14,723 bases of DNA from NCBI GenBank assembly GCA_013365365.1, contig JABVXU010000928.1:1-14723 (forward strand), given 5' to 3'. The DNA comes from Cruorifilaria tuberocauda (lineage: Eukaryota; Nematoda; Chromadorea; Rhabditida; Onchocercidae). The translations under genes and the position numbers were made by a program. The stretch's first letter is position 1; every line of letters starts with the position of its first letter. Below are positions 14,361 to 14,723 of this stretch, in pieces. The notes under the pieces were generated by a model. That model saw nothing but the letters and a program-made list of their open reading frames with translations. It did not search any database and was not told where the DNA came from.

Positions 14361-14723
14361 GTTTTAATATCTTTACATTACTGCTATTAGATTCACTATG
14401 TTTTTTATTAATATTGTGATAAGAATTCAACTCTCACTGATATTTCTCTTACTTTCTTTCAAAAGCCAATCAATATTTACTATTGTTCAATATTATACTC
14501 CTTGAAATATAAAAAAATATTATGTAAATTTACAGATCATTCGAAAATCAATTTGATAGATTGGGTTAACTAAAATAGTACGGTTAAAGTAACTTCGATT
14601 AATTCATCTCAGTTATTTCAACTAAAAGTCTTTAACCATAGGAATAAGATATATTGATACTAAATAATTTATAAAATCTAAATAAAAAAACGAAATAAAT
14701 AGTTGAAAATACTCTCAGCTGTC
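14361..14723 (+). other. Receptor intron 5 (start), runs off window
   Basis: No frame matching the expected YGFN plus first membrane helix occurs on the plus strand. The acceptor-like TTTACAG near 14530 leads only to short stop-broken frames. The stretch is therefore read as intron continuing past 14723, making this intron longer than the other four. Confidence 0.65.

Noticed and set aside
1..14723. tRNA, rRNA, spliced-leader RNA genes, CRISPR arrays, bacterial operons
   Set aside because: Looked for by eye on both strands; no cloverleaf with B-box, no 5S/SL sequence and no spacer-repeat array was recognised.

Overview
The window is nuclear DNA from a nematode, most likely a filarial or other clade III parasite. 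It is very AT-rich with long gene deserts. Two multi-exon protein genes can be reconstructed exon by exon, with every intron phase agreeing. Their introns are mostly 100-450 bp with TTTCAG/TTTTAG-type acceptors, and one product is a nematode-type nicotinic acetylcholine receptor. This assignment is inferred from composition and gene families; no species-specific marker was seen.

Layout: positions 1-7131 hold no gene I can support. This AT-rich desert contains a truncated tandem repeat at the left edge, a G-rich island (about 685-760), a palindromic pair of GATA-type sites (1249-1272), a 20-bp minisatellite of 20 units (2481-2880), a TTATCA cluster (3301-3358) and a C-rich island (about 5143-5225). 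Positions 7132-10321 (minus strand) are a complete 8-exon choline kinase gene of 412 codons plus stop. Positions 10497-11096, just upstream of its start, are a roughly 600-bp CA/TA/CGTA alternating purine-pyrimidine repeat. Four ACTGATAA-type sites lie at 11316-11358. Positions 11903-12105 (minus) look like the last two exons of an unidentified gene, with compatible phases, a stop codon and an AATAAA signal. From 12953 to the right edge (plus) lies the 5' half of a nicotinic acetylcholine receptor alpha-type subunit gene: signal peptide and nearly all of the extracellular ligand-binding domain. The transmembrane exons lie beyond the window.

The two recognised genes are divergently arranged. 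Choline kinase starts the CDP-choline route by phosphorylating choline. The receptor responds to acetylcholine in nerve or muscle. Both involve choline chemistry, but nothing in the sequence shows co-regulation. The strongest points for follow-up are the orphan minus-strand exon pair, the GATA-core minisatellite with higher-order structure, the His-to-Asn change in the kinase catalytic motif and the Tyr-to-Phe change in receptor loop C.
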